DNA of 64,000 bases from Rhodococcus jostii NBRC 16295 (lineage in GTDB: Bacteria > Actinomycetota > Actinomycetes > Mycobacteriales > Mycobacteriaceae). The notes under the pieces were generated by a model. It worked only from the letters and a program-made list of their open reading frames with translations. It ran no database searches and was not told where the DNA came from. Both the position numbers and the translations under genes were made by a program. Shown in pieces: positions 1 to 9,413 of the stretch. Location of the stretch: the NCBI RefSeq assembly GCF_001894825.1, contig NZ_BCWY01000011.1:117638-181637 (forward strand). The letters are read 5' to 3'. Position 1 is the stretch's first letter. Each line of letters opens with the position of its first letter.

Positions 1-30
1 AACCCCCGTGCGGATCACCGCGCGGGGGTT
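1..30. terminator. Hairpin terminator downstream of rskA
   Basis: A 12-bp inverted repeat (AACCCCCGTGCG / CGCGCGGGGGTT, one G-U pair) encloses the loop GATCAC. It lies just past the rskA stop and could serve the leftward sigK-rskA transcript or a gene entering from the left. No long T-run is seen, as is usual in this group. Confidence 0.6.
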
Positions 31-53
31 TCTCGTGTCCGGCCTGCGCCGGA

Positions 54-785
54 TCAGCTCAGCTGCAGCACCGCGAACGGTTCCGACGTCGGCTGCGGCG
101 ACCCGCCGGGCGGTTCGACGGTGACGGCCAGCTTCGACATCGACCCGACGTCGTCGAGTACGACGGTCGTGTCCGAGAGCACGTCCGCAGGAGACATGGT
201 TCCGGCCGACACGGGCGCGTCGCCGGATTCGGGCATCAACCACAGCTGGTACACGGTGTCGGGTCCGGGCGGGGCGACGCCGTCCATCACGAACACCACG
301 GCGTCCTGCGACTTCGAGTAGTTGGCGGTCGCCGACCCGCCTGCCTCGATCGTGCTCGTCGACGAATGCATGTCGGCGGCGTCCAGCACCTGCTCGGCCA
401 CGGTGGGCGACGGACCTTCCGTGAGCTGCCGGACGATCACCGTGCCGCCGGTGAGTACGCCGACCGCAGCGGCAGCAGCGACGGCGATCTGCCAGCGGCG
501 TCGACGGGATCGGCGTTCGGTGAGCGAGATCGGATGTGCCGCGGAGTGTCCTGCGGACCGCCCGACCTCGTCGAGGAGTCGGATCCGCACGTGGGGTGGG
601 GGTTCGACGGCGCCGACCGCACTCACGACCGCGAACGCTTCGCGGATCCGGCGAACCTCGTTGGTGAACGTGGAGCGCGTCCGGTCATCGGTCGCGGCGA
701 GATCGGTGCGGAGTTCGTGGCGTTCGGTGTCGTCGAGCGCGTCGAGTGCGTACGGGTAGGCCATGCCCACAAGTTCTTCGTTCAT
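54..785 (-). CDS. rskA: Anti-sigma-K factor RskA
   Basis: Membrane anti-sigma factor that should hold the adjacent SigK inactive until it is cleaved. The 243-aa protein has an N-terminal cytoplasmic anti-sigma domain (about residues 1-85), a basic patch (RRSRRRR), one membrane segment (about 98-118) and an extracytoplasmic RskA domain ending at the C-terminus; the YQLWLMP stretch is typical of that domain. The ATG follows the sigK stop after a single base (TGACATG), so translation of the pair is very likely coupled. Family and partner assignment rest on protein similarity and on the sigma-factor neighbour; the inducing signal cannot be read from sequence. Confidence 0.9.
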   Translation of the reverse strand: MNEELVGMAYPYALDALDDTERHELRTDLAATDDRTRSTFTNEVRRIREAFAVVSAVGAVEPPPHVRIRLLDEVGRSAGHSAAHPISLTERRSRRRRWQIAVAAAAAVGVLTGGTVIVRQLTEGPSPTVAEQVLDAADMHSSTSTIEAGGSATANYSKSQDAVVFVMDGVAPPGPDTVYQLWLMPESGDAPVSAGTMSPADVLSDTTVVLDDVGSMSKLAVTVEPPGGSPQPTSEPFAVLQLS

Positions 786-786
786 G

Positions 787-1461
787 TCACAGACCTCCCA
801 GGCAGCCGCGCAGACGCGTCAATCCGTCACGGATGCGCGTCTTGACCGTCGACAGTGCGACACCCAGCTGGGAGGCGACCTCTCGGTACGTGCGGCCGTC
901 GTAGTACGCCATCGCCACCGACTCACGTTGCATGTCGGTGAGGGAGTCGAGGCAGGCGAGCACCGATTGATGCTCGAGCCGCCGGGTCACCTCCTCGGTG
1001 ACGTGGTCGAACGGCCCGGCGATGTTGGTGTTCTCGTAGAGTGCCTCGCGGTCGGTGCCGGCCTGCTCCGACCGCACCCGGTCGACCGCCCTGCGGTGCG
1101 CCAGCGTCATCAGCCAGGACAGCACGGAGCCGCGCGCAGGATCGAAGTTCGACGCGGTGCGCCAGGCCTGGAGGAAGACTTCCTGCGTCGTCTCCTCCGC
1201 GTACCCGGGATCGCGCAGGACGCGCAGCACCATCCCGTGGACCCGGGCGCTCGTCCGGTCGTAGAGCTCGGCGAACGCCTCGGCGTCGCCGTTCGCGACG
1301 CGGGCCATGGCGTCGGAGAGCTCCTCGGATTCGGTGGCCCGGGCCGTGCGTGCCCCGGTCGCGTCCGCCGGGCACACGTCTTCTGCTGGGGAATTGCCCT
1401 CGTGGTTCGTCACCGACACTCTTCTCGCTTCATCGAGAACCACGGTAGCGTGCATATCCAC
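787..1461 (-). CDS. sigK: ECF RNA polymerase sigma factor SigK
   Basis: Extracytoplasmic-function sigma factor. Region 2 lies at about residues 60-130 (EVFLQAWRTASNFDPARGS) and region 4 at about 165-220 with the helix-turn-helix YREVASQLGVALSTVKTRI. There is no other domain, as expected for ECF factors. The GTG start at 1461 is only 4 bases from the GGAGGAG ribosome site; an in-frame ATG at 1455 is spaced about 10 bases from it and may be the true start, and the poorly conserved first 45 residues leave further starts possible. It is cotranscribed with the anti-sigma gene rskA. In mycobacteria SigK controls its own operon and secreted antigens; that regulon cannot be inferred here. Confidence 0.9.
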   Translation of the reverse strand: MDMHATVVLDEARRVSVTNHEGNSPAEDVCPADATGARTARATESEELSDAMARVANGDAEAFAELYDRTSARVHGMVLRVLRDPGYAEETTQEVFLQAWRTASNFDPARGSVLSWLMTLAHRRAVDRVRSEQAGTDREALYENTNIAGPFDHVTEEVTRRLEHQSVLACLDSLTDMQRESVAMAYYDGRTYREVASQLGVALSTVKTRIRDGLTRLRGCLGGL

Positions 1462-1533
1462 TCATCTCCTCCAGCCGGTAGGCATTCGGAGACCGAGTCG
1501 TCGTGGATGGGTGGCGAGGGGATCGATGTGATG

Positions 1534-1567
1534 CGAGGAACCCCCGTGTGGTGACGAGGGTTCCTCG
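1534..1567. terminator. Hairpin terminator between whiB3 and sigK
   Basis: A perfect 10-bp inverted repeat (CGAGGAACCC / GGGTTCCTCG) with a 14-base loop lies directly after the whiB3 stop on the leftward strand and before sigK, so it should end the whiB3 transcript. Confidence 0.65.
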
Positions 1568-1594
1568 GTGAGTGTCGTAGTGGGGGTAGTGGGG

Positions 1595-1888
1595 TCAGAC
1601 CGCGATCCGGCCGCGGCGGTGGCGGGCGTGCATTTCGCGTTCCGTCTCGGACATTCCGCCCCAGATGCCGTAGGGCTCGGACACGCTCAGGGCGTGGCTG
1701 CGGCACTGGGCGAGCACGGGGCAGCGTCTGCACATTTCCTTGGCGCGGGTCTCGCGCTGTGCGCGGGCCCGGCCACGCTCCCCGTCGGGATGGAAGAACA
1801 TCGAGGAGTCGACCCCGCGGCACAGTCCGTGCATCTGCCAATCCCAGATATCCGCGTTCGGGCCGGGAAGGTGGTTGGGTGCAGGCAT
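1595..1888 (-). CDS. whiB3: WhiB-family Fe-S regulator WhiB3
   Basis: Small (97 aa) redox-sensing transcription factor of the WhiB family. The four 4Fe-4S ligands are C23, C53, C56 and C62 (C-x29-C-x2-C-x5-C), followed by the family turn GIWGG at 74-78 and a basic C-terminus. The N-terminus (LPGPNADIWDWQ, then MFFHPDGERGRAR) is nearly the same as mycobacterial WhiB3, which binds SigA and controls redox and polyketide-lipid metabolism. The gene order whiB3 - Rv3415c-like - sigD - rsdA also supports WhiB3 over other WhiB paralogues. It is divergent from the MerR-type gene, with about 200 bases of AT-richer DNA between them. Confidence 0.93.
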   Translation of the reverse strand: MPAPNHLPGPNADIWDWQMHGLCRGVDSSMFFHPDGERGRARAQRETRAKEMCRRCPVLAQCRSHALSVSEPYGIWGGMSETEREMHARHRRGRIAV

Positions 1889-2085
1889 GTGGACTCCTTA
1901 GCTGCAAGCTCGCCTCTGGCGACGAGTGGACCGTGGGCTCGAACGCAAGTTCAAGCCACTGAATCATTCACGTCGCTAACCGTAGAGGCGGTTGTGAAAT
2001 CGCGTCAATAGTTGTTCACAGTGGCGATTTACATATCCCAAGAGCGAGAAGTTAACCTGGAAAATATTTACATTCCCGCAGTTCC
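1889..2085. promoter_or_regulatory. Divergent intergenic region whiB3 / MerR-type gene
   Basis: This 197-base stretch is clearly less GC-rich than its surroundings, with the run AAAATATTTACATT at 2061-2074 shortly before the GTG of the MerR-type gene. It must hold both divergent promoters. I could not assign -35/-10 boxes with confidence and saw no strong inverted repeat. Confidence 0.4.
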
Positions 2086-3153
2086 GTGATTCCGTTTCGG
2101 GTTGAAAGACCCAGGGTCCCGGGTGACGATGTCCGGGTGCCCCAGCCCGCGGAGCCTGAAACTCAGCACCCCTCCGGACCTCCGGACGAGGGACCCACGA
2201 TCTCGGTATCTGCGCTGGCCAGAAAGCTCGGGGTAGCTCCGTCGACGCTGCGCACCTGGGACCGCCGGTACGGCATCGGACCCTCCGTTCATCCGCAGGG
2301 AAGCCACCGCCGATACACGCCACTCGACGTCGCCCGGCTCGAATGCATGCAACAGGCACTGGACGGCGGGGCAAACTCCGCCGAGGCGGCGAGATATGCG
2401 ATTAACGCAATGGCTACATATTCGTCAGAAAGGGGCCACCGACCGGGTCGGGAAAATCTGGATGACAACTCGGTGAACGGGACGAAAACAGACTCGTCGA
2501 ACCTTCTGTCGTCCTTTTCCGGCCTCGGTGACGCCGAGGCCTCGATCCGGAATTTGTCGGGGGCGCTCCTGGCGCGAGACGTCGTGACCATCCGGCGGAT
2601 CGTCGTACGGGCGGTGGCCGAGCGGGGATTCAGTTCGATGTGGACGACCCTGGTCGTTCCGGTCCTCGAATGGGCGGACGAGGGGCGGAACTCGGAGGCA
2701 GCCTCCACGAGCGTCCGCATCTTCGCCGAATGCGTTGCGGGGATCCTGTCCACGATGACACTGGACGCGCCCATCGGTGGTGGTGGACGGGTGCTGCTCG
2801 TGCATGTGCCCGCCGACGGAGGGGAGTCGGTGCCCGCCGACCCCTACGGCCTTGAATTCCGGGCACTGGCCGCGGCTCTCGCCACGGCGTCGGTGGACAC
2901 GCGGATGGCGCTGCCCCTGTGCCGGTCGGCGCTTCTCGCCGCCGTGACCAACGCCGAGCCGGACGTGATCGTCCTGTGGTTGCCCTCCACCGGATGTGAC
3001 GTCCCTTCTGTCGTCCGGGCGATCCGCCGCCGGCGCACCGGGCTGACGATGCTCGCGGGTGGCCCCGGATGCCACGCCCAGGCACTGCCCCGGTCGATCG
3101 TTGCGCTGGGCACGCTCGGCGACGCCGTGGACGCCGTCATCGCGGTCACCTGA
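2086..3153 (+). CDS. MerR-family regulator with a degenerate B12-binding-like C-terminal region
   Basis: A 355-aa transcription regulator. Residues 38-92 form a MerR-type winged helix (VSALARKLGVAPSTLRTWDR then the wing GSHRRYTPLDVARLE). A helical segment (about 150-220) and a Rossmann-like part (about 235-355, with GGRVLLVHVPAD and PDVIVLWLP) follow, the layout of CarH/LitR photoreceptors. The cobalamin-ligand signature DxHxxG is absent, so B12 or light sensing is unlikely as in CarH. The start is GTG; the first 37 residues are Pro/Glu-rich and probably disordered, so a later start is possible. It faces away from whiB3 and precedes the Rv3415c-like gene. The signal and targets are unknown. 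Confidence 0.75.
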   Translation: MIPFRVERPRVPGDDVRVPQPAEPETQHPSGPPDEGPTISVSALARKLGVAPSTLRTWDRRYGIGPSVHPQGSHRRYTPLDVARLECMQQALDGGANSAEAARYAINAMATYSSERGHRPGRENLDDNSVNGTKTDSSNLLSSFSGLGDAEASIRNLSGALLARDVVTIRRIVVRAVAERGFSSMWTTLVVPVLEWADEGRNSEAASTSVRIFAECVAGILSTMTLDAPIGGGGRVLLVHVPADGGESVPADPYGLEFRALAAALATASVDTRMALPLCRSALLAAVTNAEPDVIVLWLPSTGCDVPSVVRAIRRRRTGLTMLAGGPGCHAQALPRSIVALGTLGDAVDAVIAVT

Positions 3154-3187
3154 GGTCGCGGCAGCCGGACGATGCAATGATCTCGGC

Positions 3188-4018
3188 GTGCCCGACTCGA
3201 CTCCCCGTCCCGAAGTCACGACTTCGTTGAACCGCGCCGCTTTCGGCGCCGACCCGGGCGCGAGCCCACTGCCGGCATCCGATGTTCCGGTCGAGCGCTG
3301 GATGCGGGCGGTGGCATGGGGCGCCCGAGGGCACTACAGCCGGTCCCGCGCCGAACTGGACGCGCTGACGTGTGGCGGGGACGCCGAACCCGCCGTCGTG
3401 TCGCTGGCGTGGAGCACGCAGGCGTCACTGCTGCGTCAGCTCGGCTGGCACCGTGCCGCCTCCGGATTCGACGGCCGGGCCCTCGCCGTGGTCGGGACGG
3501 GTCCCGGTGGCGGCGGCGACCTCGTCCGCGAGGCCAGGTGCGACGCTCTGACCGGACTGGCCGCGGACGCCCTGGGATGCGGTCGGCTCGCACTCGGCAG
3601 GCGGCTGCTCGAACGCTGCGCCGAGCACCTGGACGAGGGTGCCGCGGACCGGCTGTGGCGGCAGCGTGTCCGCACGCACTGGGTGAGTGCGGAGTTGTTC
3701 CTCGCGGGCGGCGACTTCGTCTCGGCGCGCCGCCACGCCGAGACCGCGGCGGAAATTTCGGAGGCCTCCGGATCCGTGCGTCACCACATCAAATCGGATC
3801 TGTTGCGCAGTGCGGCGATGACCGGGGATCCCGATTCCGGTCCCGCGGCACGCCTCGCCGCCGACGTGCTCGACCGTTGCGATCGGCACGGCCTGATACC
3901 TCTGAAGTGGGCGGCTGCGATGTTGCTGGGCGGTGTGACATCGGACTCACATGCGCGGGCGGTCCGCGTGGAGTGCGAAGCCGTCATACGGGCGCGAGGT
4001 GGGCGCTTCCGATTCTGA
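3188..4018 (+). CDS. Conserved TPR-like helical protein (Rv3415c-type)
   Basis: Predicted product of 276 aa, matching the length of M. tuberculosis Rv3415c, which sits at the same place before sigD. The sequence is a series of amphipathic helix pairs (for example SLAWSTQASLLRQLGWHRAA and RRHAETAAEISEASGS), suggesting a TPR-like scaffold with no catalytic motif. The GTG at 3188 is chosen because the upstream in-frame extension overlaps the end of the MerR-type gene and reads as non-native arginine-rich sequence. Its position between whiB3 and sigD suggests a link to stress regulation, but no function can be stated. Confidence 0.75.
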   Translation: MPDSTPRPEVTTSLNRAAFGADPGASPLPASDVPVERWMRAVAWGARGHYSRSRAELDALTCGGDAEPAVVSLAWSTQASLLRQLGWHRAASGFDGRALAVVGTGPGGGGDLVREARCDALTGLAADALGCGRLALGRRLLERCAEHLDEGAADRLWRQRVRTHWVSAELFLAGGDFVSARRHAETAAEISEASGSVRHHIKSDLLRSAAMTGDPDSGPAARLAADVLDRCDRHGLIPLKWAAAMLLGGVTSDSHARAVRVECEAVIRARGGRFRF

Positions 4019-4178
4019 CTCCGCTGGTCGGGCGGGATACGGCCCGACTGTGTGCGATTCGGTGCGAATCCGGGCGAATACCGTTCGGTCGGCACCGTTA
4101 CTCTTGGAGTGTTCCGCTGAGAGCGGGAGCACACCCATCGGGGGAGGTGCCACTGTAACGCCAGGATATTCAGCAACG

Positions 4179-4757
4179 ATGACTAATACGAGCGAGGAGT
4201 TGGACTCCGCCGTCGCCGCTGCAACGCAGGGTGACCGGGCCGCTTTAGCTCTGGTCCTGGAAAACATTCGGCCCTTGGTTGTGCGTTACTGCAGAGCCAG
4301 GGTCGGTGCTGCGGAGAGGGGACAACTCTCTGCGGACGACGTGGCACAAGAAGTGTGCCTCGCCGTGATGACGGCCTTACCTCGCTACGAGGATCAAGGC
4401 CGCCCGTTCATGGCATTCGTCTACGGGATCGCCGCGCACAAGGTCGCCGACGCGCATCGGAACTCCGCCCGTAACAAGTCGGAGCCCGTCGCCGAAGTAC
4501 CTGATGTCGTAGCCAACGATGACGGACCCGAACAGAGGGCGCTGGACTCGGAAGCGAGCAGGCAGATGAACGAACTGCTGAGCACGCTGCCGGAGAAGCA
4601 CCGGGAGATCTTGATTCTCCGCCTCGTGGTCGGTATGTCAGCAGAGGAGACGGCTGCGGCCGTGGGTAGTACCGCGGGAGCTGTCCGCGTGGCTCAACAC
4701 CGAGCCCTCGCGAAACTGAAAAAAGAAGTGACAAAGGCAGGTGAGAGGTTTGGCTAG
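4179..4757 (+). CDS. sigD: ECF sigma factor SigD
   Basis: ECF-type RNA polymerase sigma factor, 192 aa. Region 2 contains DDVAQEVCLAVMTALPRY and FMAFVYGIAAHKVADAHR; region 4 (about 128-185) contains LPEKHREILILRLVVGMS and the recognition helix around TAGAVRVAQHRALAKLKKE. The ATG at 4179 is chosen over upstream in-frame codons because conservation begins there (MTNTSEELD). In mycobacteria SigD works in stationary-phase and RelA-dependent stress. The 3' end overlaps the start of its anti-sigma gene rsdA by 17 bases, so the two are translationally coupled. Confidence 0.93.
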   Translation: MTNTSEELDSAVAAATQGDRAALALVLENIRPLVVRYCRARVGAAERGQLSADDVAQEVCLAVMTALPRYEDQGRPFMAFVYGIAAHKVADAHRNSARNKSEPVAEVPDVVANDDGPEQRALDSEASRQMNELLSTLPEKHREILILRLVVGMSAEETAAAVGSTAGAVRVAQHRALAKLKKEVTKAGERFG

Positions 4758-5769
4758 GGGCATCAAGCGCAACGGCAATCCCGATGCCGATCTCCCAGGA
4801 GACGACGCACCGGTGGACGTCGCGGCAGTTCGCCGCGACGATGCGCTGATCGACGCGATCGCCGGTGGCGGTCCCGTCGCAACGGATTCGCCGGAGCAGT
4901 ACGAGCTCGCGCTTCTGCTGACCAATTGGCGCGCCGACATCGTGGCGACGCCGATGCCGACCGGGCCGCTGCTCGACGACGTGATCGCGGCGATCGACGC
5001 CTCGGACGCCCGCTCGGCGCGCAGTGCCGCCCGCAGCAAGCTCCGCCTGCTGCGACCCATCGCGGGCGCTGCTGCCGCGATCGCGGTCGTCATGGGCGGC
5101 GCCACCATCTTCTCGTACAACGCCGAACCGGGCGATCCGCTGTGGAGCGTCAAGTCCGTCGTGTTCAGCCAGCAGGCCGATTCGACCGTCGCACAGATCG
5201 ACACCACGTCTCAGCTGCAGGAAGCCGAGCGTCTGATCTCCGCGGGCGACGCCGACTCGGCGAAGCACATGCTCGAGGGCGCCGCCGACCGTGCCGGTGG
5301 AGTACGCGACTCCGACATGCGGAACGAACTCGACGTGTGGCGCGCGAAGCTGGCCGCCGAACTCGAGAAGATTGCTCCCACCACGCCGCCGACGACGACG
5401 TCACCGGGTACCACCACGACGGACGCGCCGGCGCAGAGCACCGAGATGCCGGCCACCGTGCCGGGGACACCCGGTGCCACGACGCTGCCGGGTGTCGGTC
5501 CGCTGCCGGGCACCGGCATCACGCCGCCCACCGATCTGCAGATTCCGGGACTTCCGGCCATCCCGTTGCCGCAACTGCCTCAGTTGCCGACGCTTCCGCC
5601 GGAGACGTTGCCGTCCACGAGCCCCGACCCCACGATCATGATGGTCCCGACGCTGCCGTCGGACACTCCGGCTACGGAACCGTCCACCCAGCAGCCGCCG
5701 CAGGTGCCGTCCTCGGTGCCACTGCCCACCACGACCACCACCGTTCCGGTGCCGCCGCCCACCAGCTAG
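4741..5769 (+). CDS. rsdA: Anti-sigma-D factor RsdA, membrane anchored
   Basis: Anti-sigma factor for SigD, 342 aa. An N-terminal cytoplasmic SigD-binding region (about 30-85, with RRDDALIDAIAGG and YELALLLTNWRADI) precedes one membrane segment at about 105-125 (PIAGAAAAIAVVMGG). An extracytoplasmic helical part follows, then a Pro/Thr-rich tail from about residue 215 to the end with repeated TTT and LPxLP patterns, probably cell-wall spanning. The GTG start at 4741 lies inside sigD; a TTG at 4750 is an alternative. The Pro/Thr tail makes it longer than the roughly 300-residue M. tuberculosis Rv3413c. Regulated proteolysis is the known release mechanism in mycobacteria and is inferred here. 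Confidence 0.88.
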   Translation: MRGLARGIKRNGNPDADLPGDDAPVDVAAVRRDDALIDAIAGGGPVATDSPEQYELALLLTNWRADIVATPMPTGPLLDDVIAAIDASDARSARSAARSKLRLLRPIAGAAAAIAVVMGGATIFSYNAEPGDPLWSVKSVVFSQQADSTVAQIDTTSQLQEAERLISAGDADSAKHMLEGAADRAGGVRDSDMRNELDVWRAKLAAELEKIAPTTPPTTTSPGTTTTDAPAQSTEMPATVPGTPGATTLPGVGPLPGTGITPPTDLQIPGLPAIPLPQLPQLPTLPPETLPSTSPDPTIMMVPTLPSDTPATEPSTQQPPQVPSSVPLPTTTTTVPVPPPTS

Positions 5770-5797
5770 CCGGCGGCGCACCGGCCCTCCGGCACAC

Positions 5798-5838
5798 ACA
5801 ACTGTGGCCCGACACGCGAAGTGTCGGGCCACAGTTGT
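5798..5838. terminator. Bidirectional hairpin terminator rsdA / DUF5319 gene
   Basis: A perfect 18-bp inverted repeat (5798-5815 and 5821-5838) with the 5-base loop GCGAA lies between two convergent genes and is placed to terminate both. Confidence 0.85.
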
Positions 5839-5858
5839 CTGTAACGGATTGTGCCGGG

Positions 5859-8031
<2,173 letters not shown>

Positions 8032-8064
8032 CAACCAGTCACGATTCACGAGAAAGGGGCGCGC

Positions 8065-9204
8065 GTGCGCGACCTCGTTGAGATCGGCATGGGCCGAACA
8101 GCCCGACGTACCTATGAGCTGGACGACATCGACATCGTCCCCTCCCGCCGGACCCGCTCCTCCAAGGAGGTGTCGACGTCCTGGCAGCTCGACGCGTACC
8201 GGTTCGACATCCCTGTGCTGGCGCATCCCACCGACGCGCTCGTCTCGCCGTCGTTCGCGATCGAACTCGGCAAGCGTGGTGGCCTCGGGGTCATCAACGG
8301 TGAGGGTCTGTGGGGCCGGCACGCGGACGTCGAGGCCAAGCTCGCCGAACTCGTCGCACTGGCGGAGTCGGACGTCGACGTCGAGGCGCCGATCAAGAAA
8401 CTGCAGGAGCTGCACGCTGCGCCGCTGCAGCCGGGTCTCCTCGCCGCTGCGGTCGCGCAGGTCCGTGACGCGGGCGTCACCACCGCGGTCCGGGTCAGCC
8501 CGCAGAACGCGCGGGCGCTCACCCCGCAGTTGCTGGAGGCGGGCATCGACCTGCTGGTCGTGCACGGCACGATCATCTCCGCCGAGCACGTCGCTCACGG
8601 CGACAGCGAGCCGCTGAACCTGAAGACGTTCATCTCCGAGCTCGACGTTCCGGTCGTGGCCGGCGGCGTGAGCGATCACCGCACCGCACTGCACCTAATG
8701 CGCACGGGCGCGGCGGGTGTGATCGTCGGGTACGGATCCACGGAGGGCGCCACGACCACCGGTGAGGTGCTGGGCATCGGACTTCCGATGGCCACGGCGA
8801 TCGCGGACGCGGCGGCCGCCCGCCGCGATTACCTCGACGAGACGGGTGGACGCTACGTCCACGTCATCGCGGACGGCGACATCACGTCCTCGGGCGACCT
8901 GGCCAAGGCGATCGCCTGTGGCGCGGACGCCGCGGTCCTGGGTGCGCCGCTGGCCGTCGCCGCGGAGGCTCCCGGCGGCGGGTGGTACTGGCCGTCGGCT
9001 GCCGCGCATCCCTCGGTTCCGCGTGGCACGATGCTGCCGGTCTCGTTCGGTGAGCGGCCGTCCCTCGACCGGGTGCTCACTGGTCCGTCGGACGACCCGT
9101 TCGGTTCGCTGAACTTCGTCGGCGGTCTGCGCCGCTCGATGGCGAAGTCGGGGTACTCGGATCTGAAGGAATTCCAGAAGGTGGGCCTCACCGTCCGCGC
9201 CTGA
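8065..9204 (+). CDS. guaB3: GuaB3-type IMP dehydrogenase-like protein
   Basis: A 379-aa TIM-barrel paralogue of IMP dehydrogenase lacking the CBS domains. The start GTG follows GAAAGGGG. Barrel landmarks are clear (TYELDDIDIVPSRRTR at the N-terminus, DVPVVAGGVSDHRTALHL, HVIADGDITSSGDLAKAIACGADAAVLG). At the loop where IMP dehydrogenases carry GSxCxT this protein reads GYGSTEGATTTGEV, with no cysteine, so classical covalent E-XMP* chemistry is not expected. The orthologue Rv3410c occupies the same place in M. tuberculosis and its activity there is unsettled. Probably cotranscribed with guaB2. Confidence 0.9.
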   Translation: MRDLVEIGMGRTARRTYELDDIDIVPSRRTRSSKEVSTSWQLDAYRFDIPVLAHPTDALVSPSFAIELGKRGGLGVINGEGLWGRHADVEAKLAELVALAESDVDVEAPIKKLQELHAAPLQPGLLAAAVAQVRDAGVTTAVRVSPQNARALTPQLLEAGIDLLVVHGTIISAEHVAHGDSEPLNLKTFISELDVPVVAGGVSDHRTALHLMRTGAAGVIVGYGSTEGATTTGEVLGIGLPMATAIADAAAARRDYLDETGGRYVHVIADGDITSSGDLAKAIACGADAAVLGAPLAVAAEAPGGGWYWPSAAAHPSVPRGTMLPVSFGERPSLDRVLTGPSDDPFGSLNFVGGLRRSMAKSGYSDLKEFQKVGLTVRA

Positions 9205-9229
9205 GGCTTCCGTTCTCCACCGCTTCACT

Positions 9230-9286
9230 CGTCGCCCAATGTCACATCGGTGCAGTTCAACTGCACTGGTGAGGCATTGGGCGACG
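9230..9286. terminator. Long nested hairpin downstream of guaB3
   Basis: Outer arms CGTCGCCCAATG (9230-9241) and CATTGGGCGACG (9275-9286) are perfect complements, as are an intermediate TCAC/GTGA and inner arms GTGCAGT/ACTGCAC (9250-9256, 9260-9266) around TCA. It is followed by TTCGTTT and should terminate the guaB2-guaB3 transcript. Confidence 0.75.
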
Positions 9287-9413
9287 TTCGTTTGCGGGTA
9301 TCACAACCGTTCCTGATACCTCTCGTTACAGTTAGGTGACCCTTGTGGCAGCTGTCACAGCCGCGGGGTGCATACTGGCGAGTAATAACTCAGGTTTCGT
9401 TGGAGGTCGAGTG

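Noticed and set aside
2086..3153. Functional cobalamin photoreceptor (CarH)
   Set aside because: The B12 ligand motif DxHxxG is not found in the C-terminal domain.
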